64,000 bases of DNA from PFJX01 sp040751755 (GCA_040751755.1 JBFMHC010000050.1:154999-218998); one strand, 5' to 3'; counted from the first letter of the stretch, positions 15,939 through 25,226 are shown. The notes: a model not told the origin generated them from the letters alone. Numbers and translations are program-made.

Positions 15939-16636
15939 TCCATCCAGTCCAGCTTGGCGCCGAGGCACTCGACGATCTCGCGCCAGCGCGCCGGCATGGA
16001 GGCATCCAGTTCGCTATGTGTGGTCTCGAAGCGGAAACCGCCAGGCTCGATCTGCGGATCCTCGGAGACCTTCCACGACAGGTGGTTATGCTCCTGCGCC
16101 AACCAGTCGCGCACCACCGCCGCATGGTCCGGATGCACGACGATGCGATGGTGGCCGCTCAGGGCAGGCAGGGAGAGCAAGGCCTCGCGGATGGTCTCGA
16201 TGATCAGCTCGGGCTTCACACGCAGGGTCGCGCCGATCAGCTGCTGGGCGATGGCGATCGACAGGGCCAGTACCTCCTGCGCCACCGCCTCGTCCTGCCG
16301 CATGCGCTCCACCTCCAGCGCTTCTGCGAGGGCGCGCAGCTGACGTGAGTAGTTCTCGCCACCCTGGCGACCGGCCTCGAAGCCGGCCTTGCGCCCCTCC
16401 TCCAGACCCAGGTCGTAGCCTTCCTGCCAGGCCTCCTGATGGATGCGTTCGAGTTCCTCCGCCGTGGGCAGGGCCACCTTGAAGTCCGCCCCCACCTCCC
16501 CTGTTTCCAGGGCGATACCGGACGCAGGCTCGGCCGGCGGCTGGGATGGCTGCGTGGTACCGCGTCCCTCCTCGAAGGCGGCCAGTTCCCAGCGCTGATA
16601 GGCGGTGAGCTGTTCCTTCGGGATGACCTTCGACAT
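15935..16636 (-). CDS. fliH: Flagellar assembly protein FliH
   Basis: A 233-residue stator-like negative regulator of FliI that links the ATPase to the export gate. It has a proline-rich N-terminus, a central GxxxG-type heptad stretch (EGYDLGLEEGRKAGFEAGRQGG at 93-114 approximately) typical of FliH, and a C-terminal V/A-ATPase subunit E-like domain (PELIIETIREALLSLP, VVHPDHAAVVRDW). It lies between fliG and fliI, overlapping fliI by 4 nt. Confidence 0.94.
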   Translation of the reverse strand: MSKVIPKEQLTAYQRWELAAFEEGRGTTQPSQPPAEPASGIALETGEVGADFKVALPTAEELERIHQEAWQEGYDLGLEEGRKAGFEAGRQGGENYSRQLRALAEALEVERMRQDEAVAQEVLALSIAIAQQLIGATLRVKPELIIETIREALLSLPALSGHHRIVVHPDHAAVVRDWLAQEHNHLSWKVSEDPQIEPGGFRFETTHSELDASMPARWREIVECLGAKLDWME

Positions 16637-16678
16637 GGCGCGGTGGGCTGGCGGGTGGCTGAGCGGACAGGACGTAGC

Positions 16679-17677
16679 TTACTCGACCAGGCCTTCTTCG
16701 CCACCCTTGCCGCCAAGGACGATCTGCCCCTCGTCCACCAGCTTGCGCACGATCTTGAGGATTTCCTTCTGTTCCGCTTCGACCTCGGACAGCCTGACCG
16801 GCCCCTTCGCGTCCAGGTCCTCCTTCAGCGCCTCGGCTGCACGGCTGGACATGTTGCGGAAGATCTTGTCCTTGAGTTCCTGCGAGGTGCCCTTGAGGGC
16901 GATGATGAGGGTCTCCGACTGCACCTCGCGCAGCAACAGCTGCACCGAGCGGTCGTCCAGTTCGTTGATGTTGTCGAAGGTGAACATCTGGTCCTGGATC
17001 TTCTGCGCCAGCTCGGCGTCGTGCTCGCGGATATTCGCCAGCACCGAGGCCTCGATCGCCCCGCCCATGTAGTTGAGGATGTCCGCCGCGGTCTTGACCC
17101 CGCCCAGCGAGCTCTTCTTGGTGACCTCGCCACCGGACAGGAGCTGCGTCAGCACCTCGTTCAGCTCCCGCATCGCCATGGGCTGCACGCCTTCCAGGGT
17201 GGCGATGCGCAGCATCACGTCGTTGCGCAGGCGTTCCGTGAGCAGGTTGAGGATCTCGCTGGCGTGATCGCGGTCCAGATGCACCATGATGGTGGCGATG
17301 ATCTGCGGGTGTTCGTTGCGGATCATCTCCGCGACGCTGGCCGCGTCCATCCATTTCAGACTCTCGATGCCAGCGCTCTCGTTGCCCTGCAGGATACGGT
17401 CGATCAGGTGCCCGGCCTTGTCATCGCCCAGGGCCTTCTTCAGCACGGAACGGATGTATTCGTTGGAGTCGCCGAGGCTGATCCGCCCCTCGGTGGCCTC
17501 GTTGAAGGAGCGCAGCACGATCTCGATCTGCTCGCGGCTCACGTTGCCGACGTTGGTCATGGCGGTGCCCAGTTTCTGCACCTCCTTCGGCCCGAGGTAC
17601 TTGAACACCTCGGCGGCCTCCTCGTGACCGAGGGCGAGCATCAGGATGGCGGACTCGATGACGCTCTGTTCGCTCAT
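16679..17677 (-). CDS. fliG: Flagellar motor switch protein FliG
   Basis: The 332-residue C-ring protein binds FliF through its N-terminus and MotA through its C-terminus and sets rotation direction. Visible are the N-terminal ALGHEEAAEVFKYL, middle-domain EHPQIIATIMVHLD and MRELNEVLTQLL, and the C-terminal torque helix region (DDRSVQLLLREV, LIIALKGTSQELKDKIFRNM). Its ATG overlaps the fliF stop (ATGA), so the fliF reading frame at its 3' end is intact. Confidence 0.97.
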   Translation of the reverse strand: MSEQSVIESAILMLALGHEEAAEVFKYLGPKEVQKLGTAMTNVGNVSREQIEIVLRSFNEATEGRISLGDSNEYIRSVLKKALGDDKAGHLIDRILQGNESAGIESLKWMDAASVAEMIRNEHPQIIATIMVHLDRDHASEILNLLTERLRNDVMLRIATLEGVQPMAMRELNEVLTQLLSGGEVTKKSSLGGVKTAADILNYMGGAIEASVLANIREHDAELAQKIQDQMFTFDNINELDDRSVQLLLREVQSETLIIALKGTSQELKDKIFRNMSSRAAEALKEDLDAKGPVRLSEVEAEQKEILKIVRKLVDEGQIVLGGKGGEEGLVE

Positions 17678-19311
17678 TCCTTATTCATCCATTCCTTGAT
17701 GATTTCGGCCGTGATCTGCGGGTTGCCCTTGGCGAACTCCTTCACCTTGGCGAGGTGCGCGGCATAGCTGTCCTCCCGCATCGGCATGCCGGGCATGCCA
17801 GCCCCCCTCCATGCCCATCGCCGCACCGGCGCCCATGCCCACGCCTTCGGGCGTCACCACCTCGACGGGCTTGACCAGGTCACGCAGGAGTGGGCGCAAA
17901 ACGCCGAACACCAAATAGAAGGCCAGGCCGAACACGATCAGATTCTTCAACAGCCCCTTGGCCATGGAGACGTTGTCCGGGTCCTTCCAGACGGGGATAT
18001 CGATCTCGGTCTTGGCCTCGGTGAAGGCGGCATTCACGACGTTGACGGTATCGCCGCGCTCCTGGCTGAAGCCCATCGCCTCGCGGACCAGATTGTTGAT
18101 CTGTTCCAGTTCCGGGGCGGTCAGCGGCGTCGGCTTGCCCGGCTCCCCCTCCGGCCCGGCCACGGCGGCGCGGTAGTTCACCACCACGGCGACCGAGAGA
18201 CGCTTGACCCGGCCCACCGGGTCCTTGACGTGGCGGATCGTCTTGTCCAGTTCGAAGTTGATGGTGCTTTCCTTGCGGCTCGACGTCGCGCCGGCGCCAA
18301 CGCGGGGCCCAACACGGGCGGCGCGTTGGGCGGCGCGGTCGCGGGCCCCGGCGGCTGGTTGGTCAGGGCGCCGGGCACCCCCTGCGCCTGGTTCGCGCCG
18401 CCGTTGATGTCTTCCACCTGCTGCTGGCTGCGGATGGCCTGCGTGTCCGGCGTCGGGTTCGGCTTGTAGGTCTCGCTCGTGGCCTCGGATTGCGAGAAGT
18501 CCAGGTCCGCGCGCACCTCGGCCTTGACGTTGCCCTGGCCGACGATGGGCGAGACGATGGCCTCGATGCGCTGCGAGTAGTAATCCTCGATCTGCCGCAG
18601 GTAGTCGAGTTGTCCGGCATCCAGGCCCTGGATCGCCCCCTTGTCGGTCTTCGCGGTCAACAGGTTGCCGGTCTGGTCCACCACCGTGACATTGCCGGGC
18701 GAAAGCTCCGGCACGCTGCTCGATACCAGGTGCACGATCGACTGCACCTGCCCCGGATCAAGGGCGCGCCCCGGATGCAGGTTGACGAGCACGGACGCGG
18801 ACGGGGCCTGCTTGTCGCGAATGAAGACCGAGGGCTTGGGGATGGCGAGGTGGACGCGCGCCGACTCGACCGGCGCCAGGGACTGTACGGTGCGCGACAG
18901 TTCGCCCTCGAGACCGCGTTGGAACGCGACCTGTTCCTGGAACTGGGTCATGCCAAGCTTCGGCGAATCCATCAGTTCGAAGCCGACCGCGCCACCCTTT
19001 GGCAGCCCCTGCGCCGCCAGTTTGAAACGCAGGTCGTAGACCTGCTCGGAGGGCACGAGCAAAGTACCGCCCGCCTCGGTCTTGTACGGCACGTTCATCT
19101 GCTGCAGCGCCGTCGTGACCGCCCCCGCGTCCTTTTCAGAGAGATTGGAGAACAGCACGCGATAGTCCGGGCTGCTGGACCAGAGGAACATGCCGACGAT
19201 CAAGGCGATCGAGGCCGCCACGGCTGCCGCCAGGCCCATCTTCTTGGTGGCTGGCAGGTGGTTGAAGCGATAGGCGAAATTGGAGAGTAGGTTCTGCGCC
19301 TGGAGGGCCAT
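17674..19311 (-). pseudogene. fliF: Flagellar MS-ring protein FliF, split by two frameshifts
   Basis: The gene starts at 19311 with MALQAQNLLSNFAYRFNHLP, a first membrane helix and the YscJ-like ring domains. The frame is lost near 18280-18330 in a GC-rich linker; one missing base restores SSRKESTINFELDKTIRHV. A second shift lies at a run of six C on the plus strand (17802-17807), where removing one base restores GMPGMPMREDSYAAHLAKV and the FliG-binding tail ending IIKEWMNKE. The second membrane helix (NLIVFGLAFYLVFGVLRPLL) is intact. The net shift is zero, and the repaired product is about 545 residues, normal for FliF. Since every neighbour is intact, assembly errors are the likeliest cause. 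Confidence 0.9.
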
Positions 19312-19329
19312 CCGTCAACCGTGTCCCAG

Positions 19330-19650
19330 TCAGACCTGCATGTTCATGATTTCCTGGTAAGCCGTCACCAGTTTATTCCGGACCTGCACCATGGTTTGGA
19401 AGGACAGGCTGGCCTTCTGCAGAGAGAGGACCACATCCTGAAGGTTGACATCGGGGTCGCCGCCCTCGAACTGGCGCGTCAACTGCTTGGCATCCATTTG
19501 CGCGCTGTTGACCTCGTCAACCGCCGATTTCAGCAAGGCGGCAAAGTCCTGAGAGGGGGCGGTTTCGGAGGTCGCTTGCGACGCGGCAGGACCCGCCGCC
19601 TGTGCCGCCACGGCACGCAGCTGGTTCACCATCTGCTCAACGCTGTTCAT
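19330..19650 (-). CDS. fliE: Flagellar hook-basal body complex protein FliE
   Basis: The 106-residue protein joins the MS ring to the rod. Its C-terminal half is typical: DFAALLKSAVDEVNSAQ, EGGDPDVNLQDVVLSLQKAS and SFQTMVQVRNKLVTAYQEIMNMQV. The start follows AGGAGGTGGTGCG. It is 21 nt downstream of fleR and 18 nt before fliF, consistent with one operon. Confidence 0.95.
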   Translation of the reverse strand: MNSVEQMVNQLRAVAAQAAGPAASQATSETAPSQDFAALLKSAVDEVNSAQMDAKQLTRQFEGGDPDVNLQDVVLSLQKASLSFQTMVQVRNKLVTAYQEIMNMQV

Positions 19651-19671
19651 CGCACCACCTCCTGAGGCCCA

Positions 19672-21039
19672 TTATAGGAGGTCATCTCCATCCAGAAAGC
19701 CAGCTTCGCGGTACTGCTTGAGCTTGTGACGCAAGGTCCGCTCGCTCATGTTCAAGGCCTCCGCCGTGCGCCGTCTCGAACCCGACATGCGCCGCAGGGT
19801 GTCCAGGATTGTCTCCCGTTCCACGTCCTTCAGCCCCATGTCGGCCGGCCTGGCCGCTCCGACATCCGGGACGGGACGATCCTGCTCCAGTCCCGGGCGA
19901 TTCGGCAGCATGAGATGCTCGACCCCGATCTCGGTCCCGGGCGCCAGCACCATGGCCCGCTGCACCACGTTACATAGCTCGCGGATGTTACCGGGCCAGT
20001 CATACCCAGTCAATTCGGCCAGGGCCGCCCCCGACAGAGTGAAACCGCGCCTGCCGATGACGCCTTCGAAGCGTTGCAGGAGGTGCCTGACGAGCGCTGG
20101 AATGTCTGCGCGGCGCTCGCGCAGTGGCGGAATCTCGATGGGAAACACGTTGAGGCGGTAAAACAGGTCCTCGCGAAAACGCCCCTCGCGCACCCACGCC
20201 TGCAGGTCGCGGTTGGTCGCGGCGATCACACGGGTATCGAGCTGCACCGGCATGCGCCCGCCGACGCGCTCCACCTCCCGCTCCTGCAGCACGCGCAACA
20301 GCTTCGCCTGCAGGCCGAGCGGCAACTCCGCGATCTCATCGAGCAGCAGGATGCCGCCGTTGGCCTGCTCGAACTTGCCCGGCTGCGCCGTCGCCGCGCC
20401 GGTGAATGCACCCTTTTCATGGCCGAACAGGACCGATTCGAGCAGGTTCTCCGGGATCGCCGCGCAGTTCACGGCGACGAAAGGGCCGTGGCGACGGCTG
20501 GAGTGACGGTGGATGTAGCGCGCGAACACCTCCTTGCCGACCCCCGACTCGCCGGTGAGCAGCACGGTGGTATCGGTGGCGGCGACGCGCCGGCTGAGGT
20601 CGAGCATCGCCAGCGTGCGCGGGTCCTCTGCAACCACCCCCAGGTCCGCGTCCAGCCCCCCCTGTCGGTAATAGCGCGCCACGGCGGCGAGCAGGCGATC
20701 GGGCTCGAAGGGCTTGGGCAGGTAGTCCGCCGCGCCTTCCCGCATGGCCTCGACGGCACGTTCGATCTGGCCGTAGGCGGTCATCAGCAGCACGGGGATC
20801 TCGGGGCGTTTCGCCTTCAGATTGCGCAGCAGGGCATGCCCATCCATGCCGGGCATCTGCACGTCGGTCAAGACCAGCCCCGGGGCATTCGCCGTACCTG
20901 TCTTGTCCAGCCAGGCCAGGGCCTGCTCGGCGTCGGCGGCGGCGGTGACACCGTAGCCCGCCAGTTCCAGCGTGTCCTGCAAGGCCTCGCGCAGGGCGGC
21001 ATCGTCCTCCACGACCAGGATCGGCAGGGCGTCAGGCAT
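19672..21039 (-). CDS. fleR: Sigma-54-dependent flagellar response regulator (FleR/FlrC type)
   Basis: The 455-residue regulator has an N-terminal receiver domain with phospho-acceptor Asp in VLTDVQMPGMDG, a central AAA+ domain with Walker A GESGVGKE, an intact GAFTGA loop needed for sigma-54 contact, and LLLDEIAEL, then a Fis-type helix-turn-helix (RRTAEALNMSERTLRHKL). I use the ATG at 21039, 8 nt inside the upstream kinase gene; the 75 codons of open frame before it are only a shadow of that gene. The location before fliEFGHI matches FleR/FlrC, which activate mid-class flagellar operons. Confidence 0.93.
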   Translation of the reverse strand: MPDALPILVVEDDAALREALQDTLELAGYGVTAAADAEQALAWLDKTGTANAPGLVLTDVQMPGMDGHALLRNLKAKRPEIPVLLMTAYGQIERAVEAMREGAADYLPKPFEPDRLLAAVARYYRQGGLDADLGVVAEDPRTLAMLDLSRRVAATDTTVLLTGESGVGKEVFARYIHRHSSRRHGPFVAVNCAAIPENLLESVLFGHEKGAFTGAATAQPGKFEQANGGILLLDEIAELPLGLQAKLLRVLQEREVERVGGRMPVQLDTRVIAATNRDLQAWVREGRFREDLFYRLNVFPIEIPPLRERRADIPALVRHLLQRFEGVIGRRGFTLSGAALAELTGYDWPGNIRELCNVVQRAMVLAPGTEIGVEHLMLPNRPGLEQDRPVPDVGAARPADMGLKDVERETILDTLRRMSGSRRRTAEALNMSERTLRHKLKQYREAGFLDGDDLL

Positions 21040-21889
21040 GGTGCTGCTCCGGCATCGCGAACGGCAGATACAAAACGAAGCGGCTGCCGCCGCCGTCCCT
21101 CGGCGCGCACTCGACCCAGCCACCGTGCGCGTCCGCCACCTGGCGCACGATGGCGAGCCCGAGACCACTGCCCTCTCCACGCGTGGTGAAGAAGGGTTCG
21201 AACAGCCGTTCGCGCGCCGCCTCGGGGACACCCACACCGTCGTCCTCGATGGCGAAGGCGGCATAGGGGCTGCCCTGCCCGGACAATTCCAGGCTCACGC
21301 GACCGCCCTCGCCGCAGGCCTGGATCGCGTTCTCCAGCAGGTTGATCAGGGCACCGAGTATGGCTTGGCGGTCGCCGCGCAAGGCAAGGCCGCCGGACAG
21401 TTCACCCAGGAGCAGTGCCACGCCCCGGTCGGCCGCCTGCGGCTCCAGGGTGTGGGCCAGCTCGTCGCGCAAAGCGGCGAGCGGGAAGGTCTCGCCGGAT
21501 GCCTGCGCGCCCTTCACGAACAACAGCATGTCCTGGATCAGGCGCTCCAGATAACGCAAACGCCCCAGGGTCTTCTCGGCGAAACGGACGCGGTCGCTGT
21601 CCTTGAGCTGGGGACGGGCCAAGTGCCCGGCATAGAGCAGCGCGGTGGCGAGGGGGGTACGCAACTGGTGCGCGACCTGCGCCGACATCTCGCCGAGGGC
21701 GGACAGGCGCTCTCGCCTCGCCAGCTCGCCGTTGGCCGCGGCAAGTTCGGAGGTCAGACGCCCCACCTGGGACTGCAGCTCCAGGTAGGCATCGGCGAGC
21801 TTCTCGGAGGTCTCGCTGAACAACGCAAAGGCTTGCCGCAACTCGGCATCGTCAGCGGGAGGGGAGGTCATGTCGTCACGGCCCTTCAT
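21032..21889 (-). CDS. fleS: Sensor histidine kinase (FleS/FlrB type)
   Basis: A 285-residue kinase without membrane helices, therefore cytosolic. A coiled-coil-like N-terminal region (~25-65) precedes the phospho-acceptor motif SAQVAHQLRTPLATALLYAGHL (shown within limits as VAHQLRTPL) and a HATPase domain with NLLENAIQACGEGG, EDDGVGVP and GEGSGLGLAIVRQV. It overlaps the regulator gene by 8 nt. A second ATG at 21871 is an alternative start. It is divergent from cheV. Confidence 0.92.
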   Translation of the reverse strand: MKGRDDMTSPPADDAELRQAFALFSETSEKLADAYLELQSQVGRLTSELAAANGELARRERLSALGEMSAQVAHQLRTPLATALLYAGHLARPQLKDSDRVRFAEKTLGRLRYLERLIQDMLLFVKGAQASGETFPLAALRDELAHTLEPQAADRGVALLLGELSGGLALRGDRQAILGALINLLENAIQACGEGGRVSLELSGQGSPYAAFAIEDDGVGVPEAARERLFEPFFTTRGEGSGLGLAIVRQVADAHGGWVECAPRDGGGSRFVLYLPFAMPEQHHA

Positions 21890-21944
21890 GGAGCGCGCAT
21901 ATTAAACCATCGCGCCCGAGGGGCGTCCGCACGCGCGAAACCCC

Positions 21945-21971
21945 TAAAGTTTTGCTTGAGCATGCCGATTT
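21945..21971 (+). promoter_or_regulatory. Sigma-28 (FliA) promoter upstream of cheV
   Basis: TAAAGTTT at 21945-21952, an 11-nt spacer, then GCCGATTT at 21964-21971 match the FliA consensus TAAAGTTT-N11-GCCGATAA at 14 of 16 positions or better. It points at the first cheV gene, 68 nt upstream of its ATG, and could drive the whole chemotaxis run. Confidence 0.88.
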
Positions 21972-22039
21972 AATGCCCGAATGACGCACTCAAATATCAA
22001 ATCAATTACATTGCCCGCACCCATGCTCACGAGGCCACC

Positions 22040-22981
22040 ATGTCGGAATTGTTAAGACGCATTGATGCCCGCACCCGCCTCGCCGGGGCGAACAAGCTGG
22101 AGATCCTGCTGTTCACGCTGGGCACGGACACGAACACGGGCCGCAAGGAAACCTTCGGCATCAACGTGTTCAAGGTGCGCGAAGTCATGCGGATCCCCGA
22201 GATCACCCGGGCACCCGACATGCCCAACGCCGTGGAAGGCATGGTCAGCCTGCGCGGCGTCCTGGTACCCGTGGTCGACCTGGCGAAATACATCGGCATC
22301 TCCACCGACGCGCCGCCGGCGATCATGATCGTCACCGAATACAACGGCCACACGCAGGGCTTCCTGGTCGGCGAGGTCGACACCATCCTGCGCCTGGACT
22401 GGTCGCAGATGAAGGTCCCCCCTGCCATGCTGGTCGCGCGCATGGGCGGCCTTGTCACAGCGGTCACCGAACTCCAGGACACCCGGCTGGTGATGATGCT
22501 GGACGTGGAAAAGATTCTCGCCGACACCGCGCAGGTGGACGACAGCCATCTTTTCGCAGGCCTCACCCCCATCGAGAAGCAGAATCGCACGGTGTTCTAC
22601 GCCGACGACTCCTCCGTGGCACGCAAGCAGATCGAGCGTACGCTGGAGGTCCTCGGCGTCAATGGCATCTCCGCCATCAATGGCCGCCAAGGCTGGGAAG
22701 AACTGCAGAAGATCGCAGCCCAGGCGGAAATCGCCGGGCGCCCGATGTCGGATTTCGTGCAACTCGTGCTCACCGACGTGGAAATGCCGGAGATGGACGG
22801 CTATGTCCTGACCAAGAACATCAAGAGCGATCCGCGCTTTGCCGGCATCCCGGTGCTCATGCATTCCTCTCTGTCCTCGGATGCCAACAGACAGCTGGGG
22901 ATTTCCGTTGGCGTCGATGAATATGTGCCGAAGTTCGAGCCGCACCGCTTGGCGGAAGCCCTCAACCGTCTGCTCAAGTAA
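22040..22981 (+). CDS. cheV: Chemotaxis coupling protein CheV (CheW + receiver), copy 1
   Basis: The 313-residue protein has an N-terminal CheW domain (about 15-165: FGINVFKVREVMRIPEI, MVSLRGVLVPVVDLAKYI) joined to a receiver domain (about 180-310) with acidic pocket YADDSSVARKQ, phospho-Asp in LTDVEMPEMDGYVLTK, and VPKFEP. CheV couples receptors to CheA and may buffer phosphate. GAGGCCACC precedes the ATG. It follows a sigma-28 promoter and is followed 15 nt later by a paralogue. Confidence 0.95.
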   Translation: MSELLRRIDARTRLAGANKLEILLFTLGTDTNTGRKETFGINVFKVREVMRIPEITRAPDMPNAVEGMVSLRGVLVPVVDLAKYIGISTDAPPAIMIVTEYNGHTQGFLVGEVDTILRLDWSQMKVPPAMLVARMGGLVTAVTELQDTRLVMMLDVEKILADTAQVDDSHLFAGLTPIEKQNRTVFYADDSSVARKQIERTLEVLGVNGISAINGRQGWEELQKIAAQAEIAGRPMSDFVQLVLTDVEMPEMDGYVLTKNIKSDPRFAGIPVLMHSSLSSDANRQLGISVGVDEYVPKFEPHRLAEALNRLLK

Positions 22982-22996
22982 CTGGAGAATGCCCGC

Positions 22997-23935
22997 ATGA
23001 ACCCCCTGGAACCGACCAAGCTCTTGGAGGCCGTGGACGCCCGGACGAAACTGGCCGGCTCCAACAAGATGGAGTTGCTGCTGTTCTCCCTCGGCACGCA
23101 TGAGACCTTCGGTATCAACGTGTTCAAGGTGCGCGAGGTCTCGCCCACGCCACACATCACCCTGACACCGAACATGCCCGCCGGCGTCGAGGGGGTCATC
23201 TCCCTGCGCGGCAGCATCATCCCGGTGATCTCGCTGGCGCAATTCATCAAGCTGGACGGTGCACCGGAGGGCATTGGCGAGACGCTCATCGTCACCGAGT
23301 TCGCGCGCCACACACAGGGCTTCCTGGTCAAGGAGGTCGACCGCATCATCCGCGTCGACTGGGACAAGGTGAAGCCGCCGGAAAACAACCTCGCCGGACA
23401 GGACGGCATGATCACCGCGATCACCGAGCTCGACGACGGCCGCCTGGTGTCCATCCTCGACGTGGAGCGGGTACTCGTGGAGATCCTGGGCGAGAAGCCC
23501 GTGCCGAACCTTCCCAAGGCCGAGAGCGTCCGCGACAGCACGATCTTCTTCGCCGACGACTCCTCGGTGGCGCGCAAGGAAATCACCTCGGTCCTCGACA
23601 AGCTCGGCCTCAAGTACATCCAGTCCAACGACGGCCTGGAGGCCTGGAACAAGCTGTCCAATATGGCAAACCGCGCCACGGCGGAACGGATCCCGCTCAA
23701 GGACCAGATCCAGCTGATCCTCGTCGATGCGGAAATGCCCGAGATGGACGGCTATGTCCTGACCAAGAACATCAAGTCCGACAGCCGCTTCGCCGGCATC
23801 CCCGTCATCATGCACTCCTCGCTGTCCTCGGAGGCCAACCGGACCATGGGCCAAAAGGTGGGCGTGGACGCGTATGTCGCCAAATTCGATCCGGCCGTGC
23901 TGGCGGACACCCTGCTGGCCTTTTTGAGGCGCTAG
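22997..23935 (+). CDS. Chemotaxis coupling protein CheV (CheW + receiver), copy 2
   Basis: This 312-residue protein has the same CheW-receiver layout as its upstream neighbour; the receiver regions share GYVLTKNIKSD and RFAGIPV blocks and DAEMPEMDG holds the phospho-acceptor. The CheW halves differ more (SPTPHITLTPNMPAGVEG versus IPEITRAPDMPNAVEG), suggesting that the two copies serve different receptor sets (inference). TGGAGAATGCCCGC precedes the ATG. The pair arose by tandem duplication. Confidence 0.93.
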   Translation: MNPLEPTKLLEAVDARTKLAGSNKMELLLFSLGTHETFGINVFKVREVSPTPHITLTPNMPAGVEGVISLRGSIIPVISLAQFIKLDGAPEGIGETLIVTEFARHTQGFLVKEVDRIIRVDWDKVKPPENNLAGQDGMITAITELDDGRLVSILDVERVLVEILGEKPVPNLPKAESVRDSTIFFADDSSVARKEITSVLDKLGLKYIQSNDGLEAWNKLSNMANRATAERIPLKDQIQLILVDAEMPEMDGYVLTKNIKSDSRFAGIPVIMHSSLSSEANRTMGQKVGVDAYVAKFDPAVLADTLLAFLRR

Positions 23936-24006
23936 CCGGGGACGATAGAATGGCCGCTTCCCACGCTCTGACACTCGCATAGCAATACGGCATCAAGAGG
24001 ACCGCA

Positions 24007-24396
24007 ATGGCCGACAAGAACCTGAAATTCCTGGTGGTGGACGACTTCTCCACCATGCGCCGCATCGTGCGCAACCTGCTCAAGGAGCTGGGCTACACCA
24101 ACGTGGACGAGGCCGAGGACGGCGTCGCCGCGCTGCAGAAGCTCAACGGCGGCAACTTCCAGTTCGTGGTCACCGACTGGAACATGCCCAACATGACCGG
24201 CATCGAACTGCTCAAGGCGATCCGCGCCGACGGCGGCCTCAAGCACCTGCCCGTGCTCATGATCACCGCGGAAGCGAAGAAGGAAAACATCATCGAGGCC
24301 GCGCAGAACGGCGCCTCCGGCTACATCGTCAAACCATTCACGGCCGCCACGCTGGAAGAGAAGCTGGGCAAGATCTTCGAAAAATACGGCATGTAA
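24007..24396 (+). CDS. cheY: Chemotaxis response regulator CheY
   Basis: A 129-residue single-domain receiver: acidic pair in VVDDFSTMRRIVRNLLKELG, phospho-acceptor Asp in VTDWNMPNMTG, conserved Thr in MITAEAKKENI and Lys in IVKPFTAATLEEKL. Phospho-CheY binds the FliM switch to change rotation. AAGAGGACCGCA precedes the ATG. It is followed by its phosphatase gene cheZ. Confidence 0.97.
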   Translation: MADKNLKFLVVDDFSTMRRIVRNLLKELGYTNVDEAEDGVAALQKLNGGNFQFVVTDWNMPNMTGIELLKAIRADGGLKHLPVLMITAEAKKENIIEAAQNGASGYIVKPFTAATLEEKLGKIFEKYGM

Positions 24397-24437
24397 ACCG
24401 CCGGGAACCGGGCCATCGAAATGAACAAGGAGCAACA

Positions 24438-25226
24438 ATGAGCAGCGATTCCCCCGAACTGGAAGCCCTGTTCGACAGCATCGCCAGCGCCGCAGCCCCC
24501 GTGCCGGAACCCGTCAAGGCGGAATCGAGCGAGGACACCCCCGAACTGGAGGCCTTGTTCGACAGCATCAGCACGGCCGTCAGCCGCGAGGAGATGGGCA
24601 GCGGCGGCTCGGAGGGGGTCTGCCCCGAGCGCATCTTCTCCCAGCTCGGCCACATGACCCGCAGCCTCCACAACCTGCTGCGCGAGCTGGGCCTGGACAA
24701 GACCCTGGAAAAGGTCGCGAGCGACCTGCCCAGCAACCGCGACCGCCTCAACTACATCTCGTCCATGACCGCGCAGGCGGCGGAACGCACCCTCAACGCC
24801 GCGGAGAGCGCGCAGCCCATCCAGGAACAACTCGGCAACACCGCGCATGCCCTGTCCGGACAGTGGGACAAGCTGTTCGCCAAACAGCTGGGTGTGCAGG
24901 AGTTCAAGTCCCTGGTCCAGGACACCCGCACCTACCTGGCCGGCGTGCCGCAGCAGACCTCAGCCACCAACGCGCAGTTGATGGAAATCATCATGGCCCA
25001 GGACTTCCAGGACCTGACCGGCCAGGTCATCAAGAAGATCCTCGAGGCCGCGCAGCAACTGGAAAACCAGCTGCTCGGCCTGCTGATCGAGACCACCCCG
25101 GAGGAAAAACGCCAGGCCGTCGACCCGGGCCTGCTCAACGGCCCGGTCATCAATGCCGCCGGCCGCAGCGACGTGGTCACCAACCAGGAGCAGGTCGACG
25201 ACCTGCTCGAAAGCCTCGGTTTCTGA
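24438..25226 (+). CDS. cheZ: Protein phosphatase CheZ with duplicated N-terminal acidic motif
   Basis: The 262-residue phosphatase dephosphorylates CheY-P. The helical core carries the catalytic-helix motif MAQDFQDLTGQVIKKIL with the essential Gln, and the C-terminal CheY-binding tail VDDLLESLGF is present. Unusually for the family, the N-terminus holds two near-identical blocks, PELEALFDSI at residues 6-15 and 35-44, separated by an Ala/Pro linker. They resemble short CheY-binding helices such as that at the FliM N-terminus (inference). AACAAGGAGCAACA precedes the ATG. Confidence 0.93.
   Translation: MSSDSPELEALFDSIASAAAPVPEPVKAESSEDTPELEALFDSISTAVSREEMGSGGSEGVCPERIFSQLGHMTRSLHNLLRELGLDKTLEKVASDLPSNRDRLNYISSMTAQAAERTLNAAESAQPIQEQLGNTAHALSGQWDKLFAKQLGVQEFKSLVQDTRTYLAGVPQQTSATNAQLMEIIMAQDFQDLTGQVIKKILEAAQQLENQLLGLLIETTPEEKRQAVDPGLLNGPVINAAGRSDVVTNQEQVDDLLESLGF

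Noticed and set aside
19671..19676. TATAAT on the minus strand just before fliE
   Set aside because: It coincides with the CTA TAA end of fleR and has no acceptable -35, so it is probably chance.
22052..23980. 642-codon minus-strand frame opposite the two cheV genes
   Set aside because: Antisense shadow of two well-supported genes; composition is His/Asp/Arg-rich and repeats because the cheV genes are paralogues.
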